Under the pieces are notes generated by a model. It ran no database searches. It had not been told where the DNA came from and was given only the letters and a program-made list of their open reading frames with translations. DNA of 64,000 nt from Mansonella perstans. Lineage: Eukaryota > Nematoda > Chromadorea > Rhabditida > Onchocercidae. Where the stretch lies: positions 29,367-93,366 of the forward strand of contig JBAMDO010000212.1 in the NCBI GenBank assembly GCA_037074765.1, written 5' to 3'. The position numbers were made by a program, and so were the translations under genes. Positions 11,740 to 24,300 of this stretch are shown here, piece by piece. The first letter of the stretch is position 1; every line of letters begins with the position of its first letter.

Positions 11740-14700
11740 AAAAAGGAAAAAAAAATGGTCAGAAATTTCCAAAGAGTACATAATAATCAATCGATTCAAT
11801 GATGGGCAAAGGATAAAGGTAGAGAATTGAGATTTTGCAGCAATAAATACAATCTTCAGTTGATTAATGAGTTAAATTATCATATCCGGTGATGAATTTT
11901 TCTGACTTTTACCATTACTTCCTAAATTTGTTTAAAATAAATCAGTTTTGAAATAAACGAATAGCATTTTTAAGCAATTAAAATTTTCACTTCCTATCCT
12001 ACTCGCAATAAAAAATTTTTTGTGTCAATTTTCAAACAAATTTCGTTATTTATTGTGAAAGTTCCGTATTATTTCCACTCAGGAACGTTTTACACAATAT
12101 ACATTTAAACATGAGATTAGAGATATTTAACCACCATCAAAAGCAAATAAATTTTAGTGGAGCAAACTTTTCAAGTTTTATAAATCAAAAATAAAAAACT
12201 TCCAATCTTTCATTTTACTATTTCTCCCTGCTTTCCTTCTCTCACTTTCTCTCTTTGTTATAATATGGCAAAAAAGCAGTTTCAAATTACGATAAGCCAG
12301 TTAAAATAAATTAAATTTTGTAAATTAATGAAAACAAAATTGAATATCAACTTTTTCATGCGAAATTCCTTACAAGCTTCACAGCTAAAACGTAAATTGA
12401 AATTAGTATTTGTGGTAATATTTCCGACAGATATGTTTAATTATAATAATAAATAAATGAACTTTCTGTAAAAAAAATGAATGATGTTCTTCTTTCAAAC
12501 AACAAAGGACAAGAAGATGTAACAATTTGAATATGGTTTGCATCCGATGAAATTATTTATTGGGAAGATCATGCACATAACTGACCAATCAGCTGATTTG
12601 GATTTCATTAAAATCTTATCACTCAATGTTGATATCATTATTATGATTACTTACTATCAGTTGTTACTTGTTTATAATAAATCTATCAAATTTATGAAAA
12701 TCGTCGGCTTGTTATTGCTAAATTTTGTGATAAATTATAGTCATTTAATAATTTTACTTGGTATTTTCTAATAATTACATGGATTATTTAATATCCACTT
12801 AACATGTTGCAAATCTAATTGTACCAATTCTGATCATAGCTGATTTATTTGAATATTTTAATAAAGCAGCAAATATTTCAGATATTTACGTTGAAGCTTA
12901 GGTTACAATTAAGATTTCATAAATTAATTCAACAGATAATCATTGAGCTTTTTTATTTTATATTTTAATGTAAGTTTCTTAAACTGAATGGAAAAAAAAA
13001 GACGAATGAAACAAATAGTGCAATAGTTTTGTTTAATTTCAATTAAATAAATTATAATGCAATGGATTTTGTTTATTTTCAATTGAATAAATTCAAAATA
13101 AAAACCTATTCGGTTAGCTGTCAATTTGTAGTGATTTTCTTGACTACTGTATTGCCAAAGTTTTATGCTAAATGTTATAAACTTAGACTAAACAATCAGA
13201 TAAAAAATTCCAAAATATTTTTATTTCTTCAATTTCATAAAATATTTTACACCTTGCTTCAGTTTATAAAAATTATTAAGCTAAAAAAAATAACTAATTT
13301 ATTGTTGGTTATTTGTGAAGAATTGTGAAAGCATGTGGATCTGTAAGATGATTTCATTTTACAATTCGTAATAATTTTATCAAAAAAAAAAAAAAAAAAA
13401 ACGAAAATGTCCTTTATGAGAATTTCTGAATGTGCGACATAAATAATCCACTACATGACAAACTTTTTTTTTTTTTTCTCTATCCGGAACAAATTAATCA
13501 TATGGATGATTTTACGATTTAATGATTCTGCTGATAATTTTCTTTGATGAAAAATGGAAGCAAAAAATTATTCGCAGAAATTAATAAGTGTAATGTTGTT
13601 GCTTGTAAGCCGGTTCATTCAAGGCTTATCTAAGCTAATTTTTTTCAAATTTAATGATATTATTCTACAAGAAGGAGAAAGATGTGGAAGGACAAAAAAA
13701 AAAAAAAACAAAAAAAAAGAAGCAAATTATCATTTTGCTATTGCTCAAATTCGATCCATTCAGATTTATCATTGAGAACCAGTTTCTTCTGAGTAGTACA
13801 AATCTTTTGATGTTATCTTACGATCTTTTTCTCTTTCCAATCCATTTGCAGCCAAATGATTTATTATCTCGTCCATCATAAAACCCAATTATCATCTTTG
13901 CAAAACTTTTCTATTTGATTTTGTTCGAAAAATTTTTTCAATGTCATTAATTTGATGATTGGTGTGATATTCAATTGATGTGATATTATTACAATAATTT
14001 TCGAGAAGAAAGAAAGAATTTCATTGAAATTGTAAAATTTATAGCCTAAATTTGACATTTTAATCAATTCTGAAAATATTATATAATTTTAAATTGATGT
14101 AAAAATTAAAGAAATGAAAGGAATTAATCTTTCGTTTCACACATCATTTTTTTTTTTTTTTTATAAACATCTTTTAAACTATCCGATCTATTAAGAGTCT
14201 CATTCTCCCTTACATTATCTCATCCCATCACATCTGCTCATTTTCACCATATTCTAGCCCAAGCAGTTGCATTTGTAGCCAACGACTAAATATTTACTCT
14301 TTGGCCACAATTTTATCCGATCATTGATCGCTGTTTTGATTAATCTTTCCATTATATGCGTATCACTATAGTTCATTTATTGACGTTATATAGATCATGT
14401 GATTATTGTTGACATTTTTACATATCACATATTACTATTAGCGTATTTTGAGTAGTAAAACTGTTACATTTAAACTTTTAAGATATTTCATTTATTTTGA
14501 TATAAATATCTTTTTTTTTTTTTTTCACTTATTGAAACTTTTATTAAATGAAGCACAAATTTTATCTGAAATGACTTACTATTTATATGATTGACATTAT
14601 GAAGTAATGTAATTTTAGGAATATTATAATGATTTTTTTTTTTCAAATTTTCAACTAAAAGATTTACATCATTTTGATTCAAGTTTCAAGTTTGTTTTAA

Positions 14701-15400
14701 TTTAAATGATAATGAATATTTGCATATATTGCAAACAGTACAATAACTGATAACAAAACTTCTAAATAATTGTACGAAGAAATGTTTCATTTTTTCCAAT
14801 TCACTAAACATTCATTAAAGAAACCAATAGTCCATTTATCTCTACGTTAAATTTTCTGCCATTTTAGTAAATTGAAAATTTTTTGACCTTTCAACTACAA
14901 TTAATTTTTTGACCTTTCAACTACAGTTAATTTTTTGACCTTTCAACTACAATTGATTTTCTTATTGATCATTGCGCACATCTTTATTCTTAAAATTCTT
15001 TCAGGTCAAGAAAGAAAATAATTTTGCGAATTTAATAAAAAATTAATAGTGCTAAAGGATGTGAAAGATATTGATTTGTTTTTTTATTGCTTCCATAATT
15101 ATGTTTTTAGAGATAACTCTTTCAGACAGATTAGATGCGTATTGCTGTGCTATTTTAGCTAAAATCAATAAAACTAAACTACTGCATTTTGTTGAAATCA
15201 ATTGAAAAAAAAAAAAAGAAAATTGTTAATAATTGTTTTATTTGTTATTATTGAGGACCATCGCCACAATAGATTCTAATAAAAAATAGCCTAGGCCAAT
15301 AATATTAAAATTTAGAGTGATGGATGTTTGTGCAAATAACGTGACGTAGGAATATTTCATTTTTGCTTTTTTTTTTTTTTCTCATTGAAATCGATTTTAG
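11740..15400. other. Mostly intergenic, with possible unplaced exons
   Basis: Very A+T-rich with many poly-A and poly-T tracts. Three imperfect 26-bp units (TTTTTTGACCTTTCAACTAC...) lie at 14879-14956. Two stretches read like exons on the + strand. 12510-12600 has a frame reading FASDEIIYWEDHAHN. 13741-13881 has FDPFRFIIENQFLLSSTN and then, after a textbook acceptor (CCATTTGCAG at 13851), PNDLLSRPS followed by a stop. I could not join them to a gene. They may be remnants or 5' exons of the 15.4-17.4 kb gene. Confidence 0.4.
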
Positions 15401-16028
15401 TTATTCTTTGGAAGAATTGTTGGCATAAATGTTGTATTGTTCCAAGTCTTAATGTTGAGTTGAGTGAATATATCAATGATGAAGACGTTAGTGTTGAGGA
15501 ACATTGCTTTGCTAGTGTTGCACGACATGTTGAAGAGTGATTAATGTTGAAAATTAATAAAATAATAGTTGTTAATGACAAAATTCCTTAAGCAGTATTT
15601 ATCTCTCTTTGATCTGCAAATCTGTTCTTAAGTAAAATGTTTTTAAAAAATGATAGAACTAAAATAATAGATCCTCGTTCCGTTAAATGATGAAAGTTAA
15701 CTTTACTTTTTGCTACTTGTCAAGCATTTCTCGCACTACAATAAAAAAAAAAAAAAAATGAAAAAAAAAAACGAAAAAACTCGTTCCTTGTAATAGATCA
15801 TGCAAAAATGTTTGCTGGTAAGCATTTTTACAGCACAAATTTTTCATATTTTCTTTGATCTGACTGACAAGCACTGTTTGGAGAGTTGTGTTCCGTTTGA
15901 AAACACTGATTTTTCTTTTTTTTTTTTTTTTTTTTTTTTACAATAACAGTAAACGAGCTTTTCCATTCTATTGGTTTCATTGTAAAATATTGACTGCATT
16001 GAATAAGATAAGATAAATTATTACGGTT

Positions 16029-16060
<32 letters not shown>

Positions 16061-17440
16061 CTTCCAACTCTATCACAATATAATAATAATATTTTTTGCT
16101 CCATAATAATATTTTTCAGCGAAATCAATTGAAAATGGTAGATAGAAGAAATTTCTTCAGTAATTTAAATTTAATGGTTACAATATGGACAGTGACAGCT
16201 GCGGGAATTTTTCCTAGAAAGAGAATTTATTTGTTCAATTGATTTCACTGAAATGTAACGTTAGTTAAAATTTGCCGCAATAATTGTAATTGTAATTCAT
16301 TTATTCCTGTCATTCATTAGTGCGATTCATTGTAATTTGATAAAACGTAATTCATTTATTCATTTTACTTTAATCTTTCTGTTATTCTTTCATATTTGAT
16401 TAAAAAAGAAAAAAACCTCCTAAAACTTTTTTTTTTTTTTACTCTTCAAAAACCAAAACCAACATCAAGAATTTTCCATTCTTCCAATCAAATTATCGAT
16501 TTACATTTTTACAAAATGATACAATTCTCATTTGTCTTAATGATATTGACAAATTTTCAGTCCATTGTCAAAAGGAATAAATATACTTGAAACCATTCAT
16601 ATCAGACTGATATATTTTGCAAATACGATTATAATTAAAATCATTTCATAATAGTTAAATTGATATCAGTTAGTAAATATCATACGATTATGATGATATA
16701 ATTGTCAGGAAGGAAAAACTCATTGTATAATTATTTGTTTACTTTGGTTTATTTGGTTATACTTTAAAGATTTTTATTTTAAATAAATTGAAAAATATTT
16801 GAACTTTATTGACAAAAATTAGACTATCTTTCCTTTTTTCTTTTTTTCCTTTACGACTACTATCATGCTTACTTAATCTTTCACTATTCATGTTTGTTCA
16901 TTTCCAACTAAAACTGTGAGATGTATTAAGCATGGATTTATTAATGGATAAGTTTTCCTGTGGAAAATATTTTCTCTATGATATTTGCTTTTTAAAATGT
17001 TACAGAACTTTCCAAATAAATCTCCCGCATATGTAATAAAGCAAAATATTGAATTTCTATAAAAAAAAAATTGCTTTATATTCGTTTCAATTAAACAATT
17101 TTCCTTCAGTACTTTTTTTCTGGTTTTTAGTGGAAAATATCATTAGATTTTCATTGTCATCATTATTTCATTAGTATCGATCACAATTTTTTCTTTTTCT
17201 ATTACTATGAATTGCAAACGATGACGAAATAAATCTTTGAGAGAAGAAAGTTTTATTTCATTGACGGATACGAATGATTATAATGAGATGGTTGAGATTA
17301 AGAATGAGGTCAAGAGTGTAAAGTTAAGGTTAGAGCATGTCAGAAGAACATCAACTGTAATAATTTGATGAGCATTTGCTTGGAATTTTGATGACTACCT
17401 CCTTTCTGGATTCTAGCTTTCACAGAGATTAGAGTGGTAA
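15401..17440 (+). CDS. Unrecognised multi-exon gene, partial model (3' part)
   Basis: Not recognised. Exons found by splice signals and phase: 15401-about 15535 (acceptor CGATTTTAG; acidic, ELSEYINDEDVSVEEH), 15834-15887 (DLTDKHCLES), 15950-15981 (NELFHSIGFI), 16120-about 16176 (acceptor ATTTTTCAG; MVDRRNFFSNLNL), about 17244-17356 (SLTDTNDYNEMVEIKNEVKS, coiled-coil-like), 17417-17440 (LSQRLEW, stop). The joins 15887/15950, 15981/16120 and 17356/17417 keep the phase. The first exon to the second, and the 16.2 to 17.2 kb step, are not solved. The minus-strand ORFs at 15357-15581 and 15828-16076 are shadows of these exons. The 5' end is unknown. A soluble protein with a charged helical C-terminus is all that can be said. 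Confidence 0.45.
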
Positions 17441-17655
17441 TCCATTACATCGCCATAGTTATCGTTTATAATACTAGGCGTTTTTTTTTTTTTTCTTTTT
17501 TAAGAGCCCTATTTTATAATTATTTATTGGGCTGCCATATTAACGATAAGTCGCATTTTGATTCTTATTCATTTCATTTGTATCCATTCCTAAAGGAACT
17601 AATTTCATTCAACCATTATCTTTAGATATAAGATATAGGCTTTTTGTTAGCTTAT

Positions 17656-17829
17656 CGCAAAATATTTGTAGTGCTTTTACAACCTTCCATTCTTTCTCTC
17701 CCGCATCACAGAGGTTTTATTGTCACTGCTAAGTCCAGCGAGGTTGTCGACCACACCAAATTTTATCTCTCCTTTCTCCATCAAACTATCAGCTTGAAAA
17801 GGCTGTAAAAGCAATACAAATATTTTCGC
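17656..17829. mobile_element. Inverted-repeat (MITE-like) element
   Basis: The arm at 17656-17686 (CGCAAAATATTTGTAGTGCT...) is repeated in inverted orientation at 17799-17829 with only two or three mismatches over about 30 bp. The 112-bp centre is unrelated and pyrimidine-rich. Short non-autonomous DNA transposons have this form, but no target-site duplication is obvious, so a simple hairpin remains possible. Confidence 0.5.
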
Positions 17830-17835
17830 ATCCTC

Positions 17836-18250
17836 AATTTTATTCCAGTATTTTGAATTATTTACACTATTCGTTCAGTGACCACACTTCCTTACTTCAA
17901 AGAATTTCAGGGTTGATATGCATCTCATTCATTTTCAATTATTTTTGAGCTTGTTTCTAAAAAATATTCTATTAATATCCAAGTTTTAATTAAGATTCTT
18001 ATTTGATTTAAGCTCGAATTTAATGCAGAATCTTATCCCTCAATTTTGCTTTAGTACTTTAAATTATTGCGCTATTCGATTAGATATGCCATTAGTTCAT
18101 TCATTTTTAATTATTTTTGGGCATTCTTCCATTAATGTCTAAGTTTGAATTAAGATTATTTGATGTTATTTGACTTAAGCCTGAATTTAATGCAGAATTG
18201 TTAATGAGAAGCATTGTGAAGAAAGGTCTTCAATTTTTTCTTTTAGTACC
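17836..18250. repeat. Degenerate tandem duplication of about 200 bp
   Basis: The stretch starting CTCAATTTTATTCCAGTATTTTG (17836) recurs in diverged form at about 18038 (TCAATTTTGCTTTAGTAC...). It recurs again in part at about 18229 (TTCAATTTTTTCTTTTAGTACC). Shared landmarks are an ATTCG box, a TTTTCAATTATTTTTG box and an ATTTAATGCAGAAT box in the same order. Confidence 0.6.
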
Positions 18251-21200
18251 GGATCGATTATTGATTTGCATCATTGTCAGCTGATGTCAAAGCAGAAATG
18301 AAAGGTTATGCTTAATTGAATTGGAAAAAGTTAAAATATTATTTAGTTTAGTTACATAAGCAAAGAAGTTCAAGTAAATTAAAGTATCAGTTGAGATAAA
18401 TTAAAATATCAATTGGAATATTACGTTCAAATTTTCCACGTTTTATTTACTTTTACTAATGTTAAACTTAAAAAATAACAGACTTTATTTTATTTCCAAT
18501 TGATCAGATAGTCCTACCATTCGAAAGTGCAAAATTATATCTTGCAAATCCAGTAAGAATTATGGAATTATGGATTCTAACAATGCAAAAATGATTATTC
18601 TTTGATGGAATTAAACTTTAATTTTTTAAGTAATTCGAAAACTCACTTGGTAAACTTCTTCCATCAATTTTTAAATCTAATCCATTCATTTCATTTCGAA
18701 TGATTTTGAGATAAAACAAGCATTCTTCCATGAATGATCAAAAGTTTGATCATAAATTATTTTTCTTTTTTAATCGATCTTATGTTTACACAATATAAAT
18801 TGTAAGGAAAAACAAGCGCTTTTTTTCAATTTCAATCACAATGGAATGATTCTACTTACAAAAAAAAAGAACCATTAATCTCAATTCAACATTTCCCTAT
18901 AAAGAAATATAATGTGATCATAGCAGATTTATATATTCACTGATTCATCCATCTTTAATTAAAGTTTCAATCATTAATAGATTTGCTGTTTGTAATTCGA
19001 ATTATTTTGTCCAGAATTCTACTTCAGCACTTGAGAATATTTTTTAGGAATCTCTTAATACATTTGCAGTGAAATGAAATATTCTTCTATAAAGCATGAT
19101 TCATGTAAAAATGTGTATTTCTGATATAATTCGAAATTTTGAGTAATTATTGCTTAATATTAAGTAATTGATTAAAAGTGTAAAAAAAATTTACTCACTT
19201 TTACTTTTCTTTTAAAATTTGCTTTTAAAATTCGAGCAGTGACAATTTCATATTAGACTCGATTAATTCAATTTTGATTCAAATTTGCATGATTGAACAT
19301 GCTGAACTTTTCAAAGATTAATACTTAGAAAACGGCAAAGTATTGCACAATTTCAAAAAAAAAAAAAAGAAAATTCATGAGATTTAGAACTCTAAATTTT
19401 AGCCTAGGCCTAAAGGATGTTTTGAGAGTACTCTTTCTTTCTAATATTGAACAACAAAAAACTGCTTTTCATTCATGATGTAAATATTGGTTAAAAATAA
19501 CGGATCGTAAATCGGAATCAATTTATTTTGCATTTTTCCAAAGTAAACAGCTTATTACTATAATACTGGAGCAGATGGGGTTATTTATTTGTTCGACGAA
19601 GATGGCTTTAGATGGTTCATCGAGGTTTGATCAGTAATTTTTTTTTTTTTTTTTGGGTAAACATTTGTTATTTTTGATTTTGCTCAGCAATCAATTAACA
19701 TTTTCATGAAATTTTCACCGTGCACAGTAAAATTTACTGAGGGCTCTTTTATGATTACCGCAGGTCTTAGTCATTGGGTCTTAGTCATTAAAATATAATA
19801 ATTCCTTTTCACCGTGGGTCTTAGTCATTTTTTTTTTTTTATTTTTAAATAATTATATATTTGTGCTGTTTCCACAGATTTATCCATGACCATTTTTCAT
19901 AGTAATGCATTTATCGATGGCAATAATTTGAGCCATAAATGCAGTGTCTTGCGATTAAACATGAAAAATTTAAGTAGATGTTTAGTATTAGTTTTATCAG
20001 TAAGTTTTTGGACATTTTGGTTCATAATATAAAAAAAAGTGAAACTTTTGTATGCTAGGAATTCCATCAAATTATTTGAAATTTTAGCAAACAAGAAAAG
20101 AAAGTTTGTGAAAGTTCTCTCGGGAAATTTAGACTTCCTAAGGGGGTGAAAAATTTTTATTTAATCGTATCAAAGGATTAAATCTTAGCATCTTATTTTG
20201 TTTACATTCAGTAAAGTGTGCTATGTGTATGTATGTGTGTATATGTGTGTGTGTATGTGCGGCGTTAAACTTCGCATGAAAATCTGAAGAATTTTGGTCC
20301 CAGTCGAAACCCTGTAAACTTGCTGTAAAAATGAATTTAATCATTTTGATAAAGAAAACGATGAAAAACACGTTTTCCAAAGAATTTTAAAGAGCTTCAA
20401 AGACTGGACGATGATATATTTCAGAAAGCGATTTTTGCACTATAAGTAACATTTCTTGATAAATAAATTAGTAAACTATCTTTTTGACTAATTTTTATAT
20501 CACAAACTTGGCTATTATTTCAAATTTTGAAAATCTTTTTCTTAAACATAGAAATAGATTTTGCAAAAAAAAATTATACGTCAGTAGGTTAATAAATACT
20601 GAGCTACAGATGATGTGACCCCTTCAAATATTTGACCTTTCAATGGCTTTTCATGTCTTTTTTTATCAATTCAGTATTTTCATTGATTTCATGAACTTTA
20701 CTTCATTTGCGCGTACATACATTTTGAAATTTTTTTTTCATATTGCATTAGTAGTTGTTAATTTTATTGCTGAAATTTGTTATTACTTATCCTGAAGCTT
20801 GTTTTTTATAATCCGGTCCTCGACAAATGACTTAATGCATAATTTATGTAACAGTTGTTCTTTCTCCCTTAATGATAACAATAGTCATTGTAATTTGAAT
20901 AACTGTAGGAGAAAGATATCAATAAAGTTAGTGAAAAAAGAAAAAATTTAATAAGAAATGATTAAAATTTGTAAATTTTTTGCCTATTCGGTTCATCTCA
21001 TTATTGATCGTCTTATCAGTCTGATTATCACTAACATCTAGCAGTCATCTAGCATCTGCATTATAATTAAGAATCCAATAGAAGCATGATCATTTATGTT
21101 TATTATTTCTAGAAATTGATTTTAAAATAAAAAATGCGGATAAATCACTGATCTTATTTATTGTTTTGGGTGTTACTTTACCATCTTTTATTTTGAGAGT

Positions 21201-21345
21201 TACTCTTTTTGGTAAAGAGTTACTTTACCAGAGTTACCTTACTTATTTGCATTTGATTAGTAGCAGCAATATATATTCCTTTCACGTTGCGTGTTAAAAT
21301 TTAAATTTCAAAAAAAAAAAAGAAATGATTTAAAAGAGTAAAGAA
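18251..21345. other. Intergenic, no supported gene
   Basis: A+T-rich with homopolymers and a GT-rich microsatellite-like stretch at 20220-20260. A short direct repeat of GGGTCTTAGTCATT occurs at 19774-19825. No ORF here has splice context or recognisable content. The end should hold the promoter of the SLC23 gene. Confidence 0.6.
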
Positions 21346-24300
21346 ATGAACGGAATGGATGATGAATGTAATGAGAAGGATGTGAAGGAAATACCGGTGA
21401 AAGTGATTGACGTGACACGTAAAAGACGTTTTTACAAAGCAAATGAAAATCCTCCAGTTTCACTTGCGCTACTTTTCGCTCTACAAGTAAGTGCAATTTT
21501 TTTTAATATAAAATTGTGCAAAATATATTGCAGTGTTTCTTTTTTTTTTTTGTTACACTTTGTATTTCGTAGAATATACTTTAGTCTACTTGATTTGCAC
21601 TTCTATACAAAATTGTTGACAATATGAGAATAGGAAAACTGCTGGGACATTAATTGTTTTGAATTATTCCTGATTTACTTTGTAGAATGCGAAATTAGTT
21701 TTTCAAAAACAAAATTTCGGAGATGAAACTGCAATAAAATTGTTTAGGTGTAAGTGGCTTACAACTTAGATTATATTTTCATCAAATATTTCTTGAGATT
21801 TGAAATTCATTTGAAATTTTAAGATTTCATCAATTAACACAATGTGTTCAAAAATTTCGATGTTTGAGAGATATGCCTTGTTATTAAAAATTATTTAATT
21901 AGAAGTGAAATGATCCGGCATAGATCTGTGATTTAAAAGAAAGGACCAATATCTTGATATCATCTCATCCTTTTAAACTTTGTAACCTTCATAACTATTT
22001 GAGTTAGTTATAGATAAAAAGTTTAAGGAATATCATTACTATCGCATGATCGAATGTCAATTAATAAGATTATAAAATTATAATATATAACAAACTTATG
22101 ATAACTGTTTCAGCAAGTAATGGTATGTGTAAGCGCTCTTTTGACAATTCCATTTATTCTGTCAAATGAGCTTTGTGCTGGTCGCGACGTGTACACGTTA
22201 CGTGTACTGCTTATTTCGTCAACATTCGTTGTTAGTGGCATATCAACAATCATTCAGACAGTATTTGGGACAAGGTTCTTTTTCTTTAAATTGAGAGTAG
22301 CACAACATGGACGTTTCACTGCACTGCAATACAGCTCAACTTTAAAAGTAGGTAATTAATTGGCATTTGATAATTGCTTATATTCTTCTATAGAGTTGCA
22401 AGGATTGTCAGAAAATCTCTGAAATTTCATCGCTTAAATATAATAAGCAAGTAATTTAGATGATTGTGCAATTCATGCAATATGCAATAGCTTAGAAATA
22501 TTAAAAAAATATTTTAGGTTAGCACTTTTACAAGGTACAGCATTTGCATATATTCCATCGATACAAGTATTCATGCAATTACCGGAATATAAATGTGTTT
22601 TTACGGAGAATGATATTGTACCTGCATCCGATTATCACAATAAACTTGCTATTGTGAGCATTTTAATTTAAATCTGTAATTTAATCTCTTGAAGTAGTTT
22701 TAAATTATATTTTCTTACTTTCAATGTATGTATATTTTTGGCAATATAAATGTTTTTACGACTGGCCATATTCTTTCTTCGTGTACTATCTTTTTCGGTT
22801 TATTTTTCGCAGTAAATTTCATGAGATTAAACTTATAAGGCTCGCGAATAATTAACCATTAATGAGCAAAAAATAAGTAGCACCATTTATTAAATGATGA
22901 TGAATTTAGATAAGTAAGTGTTTAGCAAATTCAAAAGGTTTTAAAAGACGTATCAAGTGATCTAGTAGAGTAATGTGAGAAGAAGGAATTCTTGAACATG
23001 AATACAAATATAAATGAATGTATAGATTCAAGGATGTCTAATGGCATCATCCCTAGTACCAATGATAATTGGTATGACGGGTATTGTTGGCATATTGACG
23101 AAATTTATTGGACCAATTACGGTATCACCACTTATGTTACTTCTCGTACTCAGTGCAGTTGATTTATGCGTTGAACGGATTTCGAAACACTGGGTTGCAG
23201 TAATGTAAGTTTTTTTTAAAAATTTTGAAAAGCATGAATTTTCCTTTTAAAATTTCGCCTTTCAGGAATAAAAAATAGAAAGCAGAAGTGGTTGATTAAT
23301 TGTTATTTAAAAATAAGTGATTATGAATAACAACTAATTTAGCAGAAATGAAGAGTCATAACTATTTTAACTTTAAATCAAATTCAAAATGTAAATTTTG
23401 ACTTGAGAAGGCTTAAATAACTAATTTGGCGGAATTGAAAATTCTTAATGTAGGCACTTTAACTATAAATCAAATTTAAAATCTAAATTTTGAATTTAAG
23501 AAGGTTTAGATAACTAATTTAGTAGAAGTGGATTTAGCAGAAGCAGAAGTTTTAGCAGAAGAATTTAATGTAGCTACTTTATTTACATACCGAATTCAAA
23601 ACTTAAATTTAGACAAGCAGCTGCTTTGTTTGCCACAATTTTATATCTGGCAGATTGGAAAGTGCCTACACTTAGCTATAAAAATAATCGTTTCGCCATC
23701 GTTCGGACCAATATTTTCGGCCAATATCCGGTAAATTTTGAGAATTATTAAACTTTGGCAAAAATTTAATATTATAGTGATTATCTGAGTGTTATTCACT
23801 GCTATTTATTGATGATTATATATGCTTTGTTGAATTTAGGATTGAATATGATAAATTTGTATCTGATGAAATAATATTTCAGTATTTGATCGCTATATTA
23901 ACTTCCTGGGGCTTTTGCTTATTTCTTACGTTAACGAATTTAACGGCACCCAGTAGTGCTGCTCGATTAGATAAAAACGAAACAATTGCCGTAATCAAGC
24001 ATGCCAAATGGTTGCGATTTCCACGCCCTGGTTAGATTTGAATTGTGAAATAGCTTATTTTACTTCAATGTGCTGTTCTAGAATCATTTTCAATTTCTGG
24101 AAGATAAATAATTCGAAAAATGATTTTTAAATTTTTCATCATTGAATTATTTACCTTTATTCCAATTAGGTGTTCCACAATTTCATACTGGACTTTTTTG
24201 CGCATTCGTTATTTCGGCACTAACATCGGTCTTCGAATCGGTTGGTGACTATCATGCAGCTGCGCGAGTATCCGAAGAACGTTCACCACCTTCACATGCA

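Noticed and set aside
15357..16076. Two minus-strand ORFs of 74 and 82 codons
   Set aside because: Shadows of + strand exons and poly-Lys/Phe from homopolymers.
22275..22359. Extension of SLC23 exon 2 to a later donor at the GTAGGT
   Set aside because: The longer exon breaks the phase with exon 3 and inserts 25 residues into a conserved transmembrane region.
23528..23734. 68-codon + strand ORF inside the SLC23 gene
   Set aside because: It reads repeat plus exon 5 in the wrong frame; the phase-consistent exon 23613-23730 gives the family sequence.
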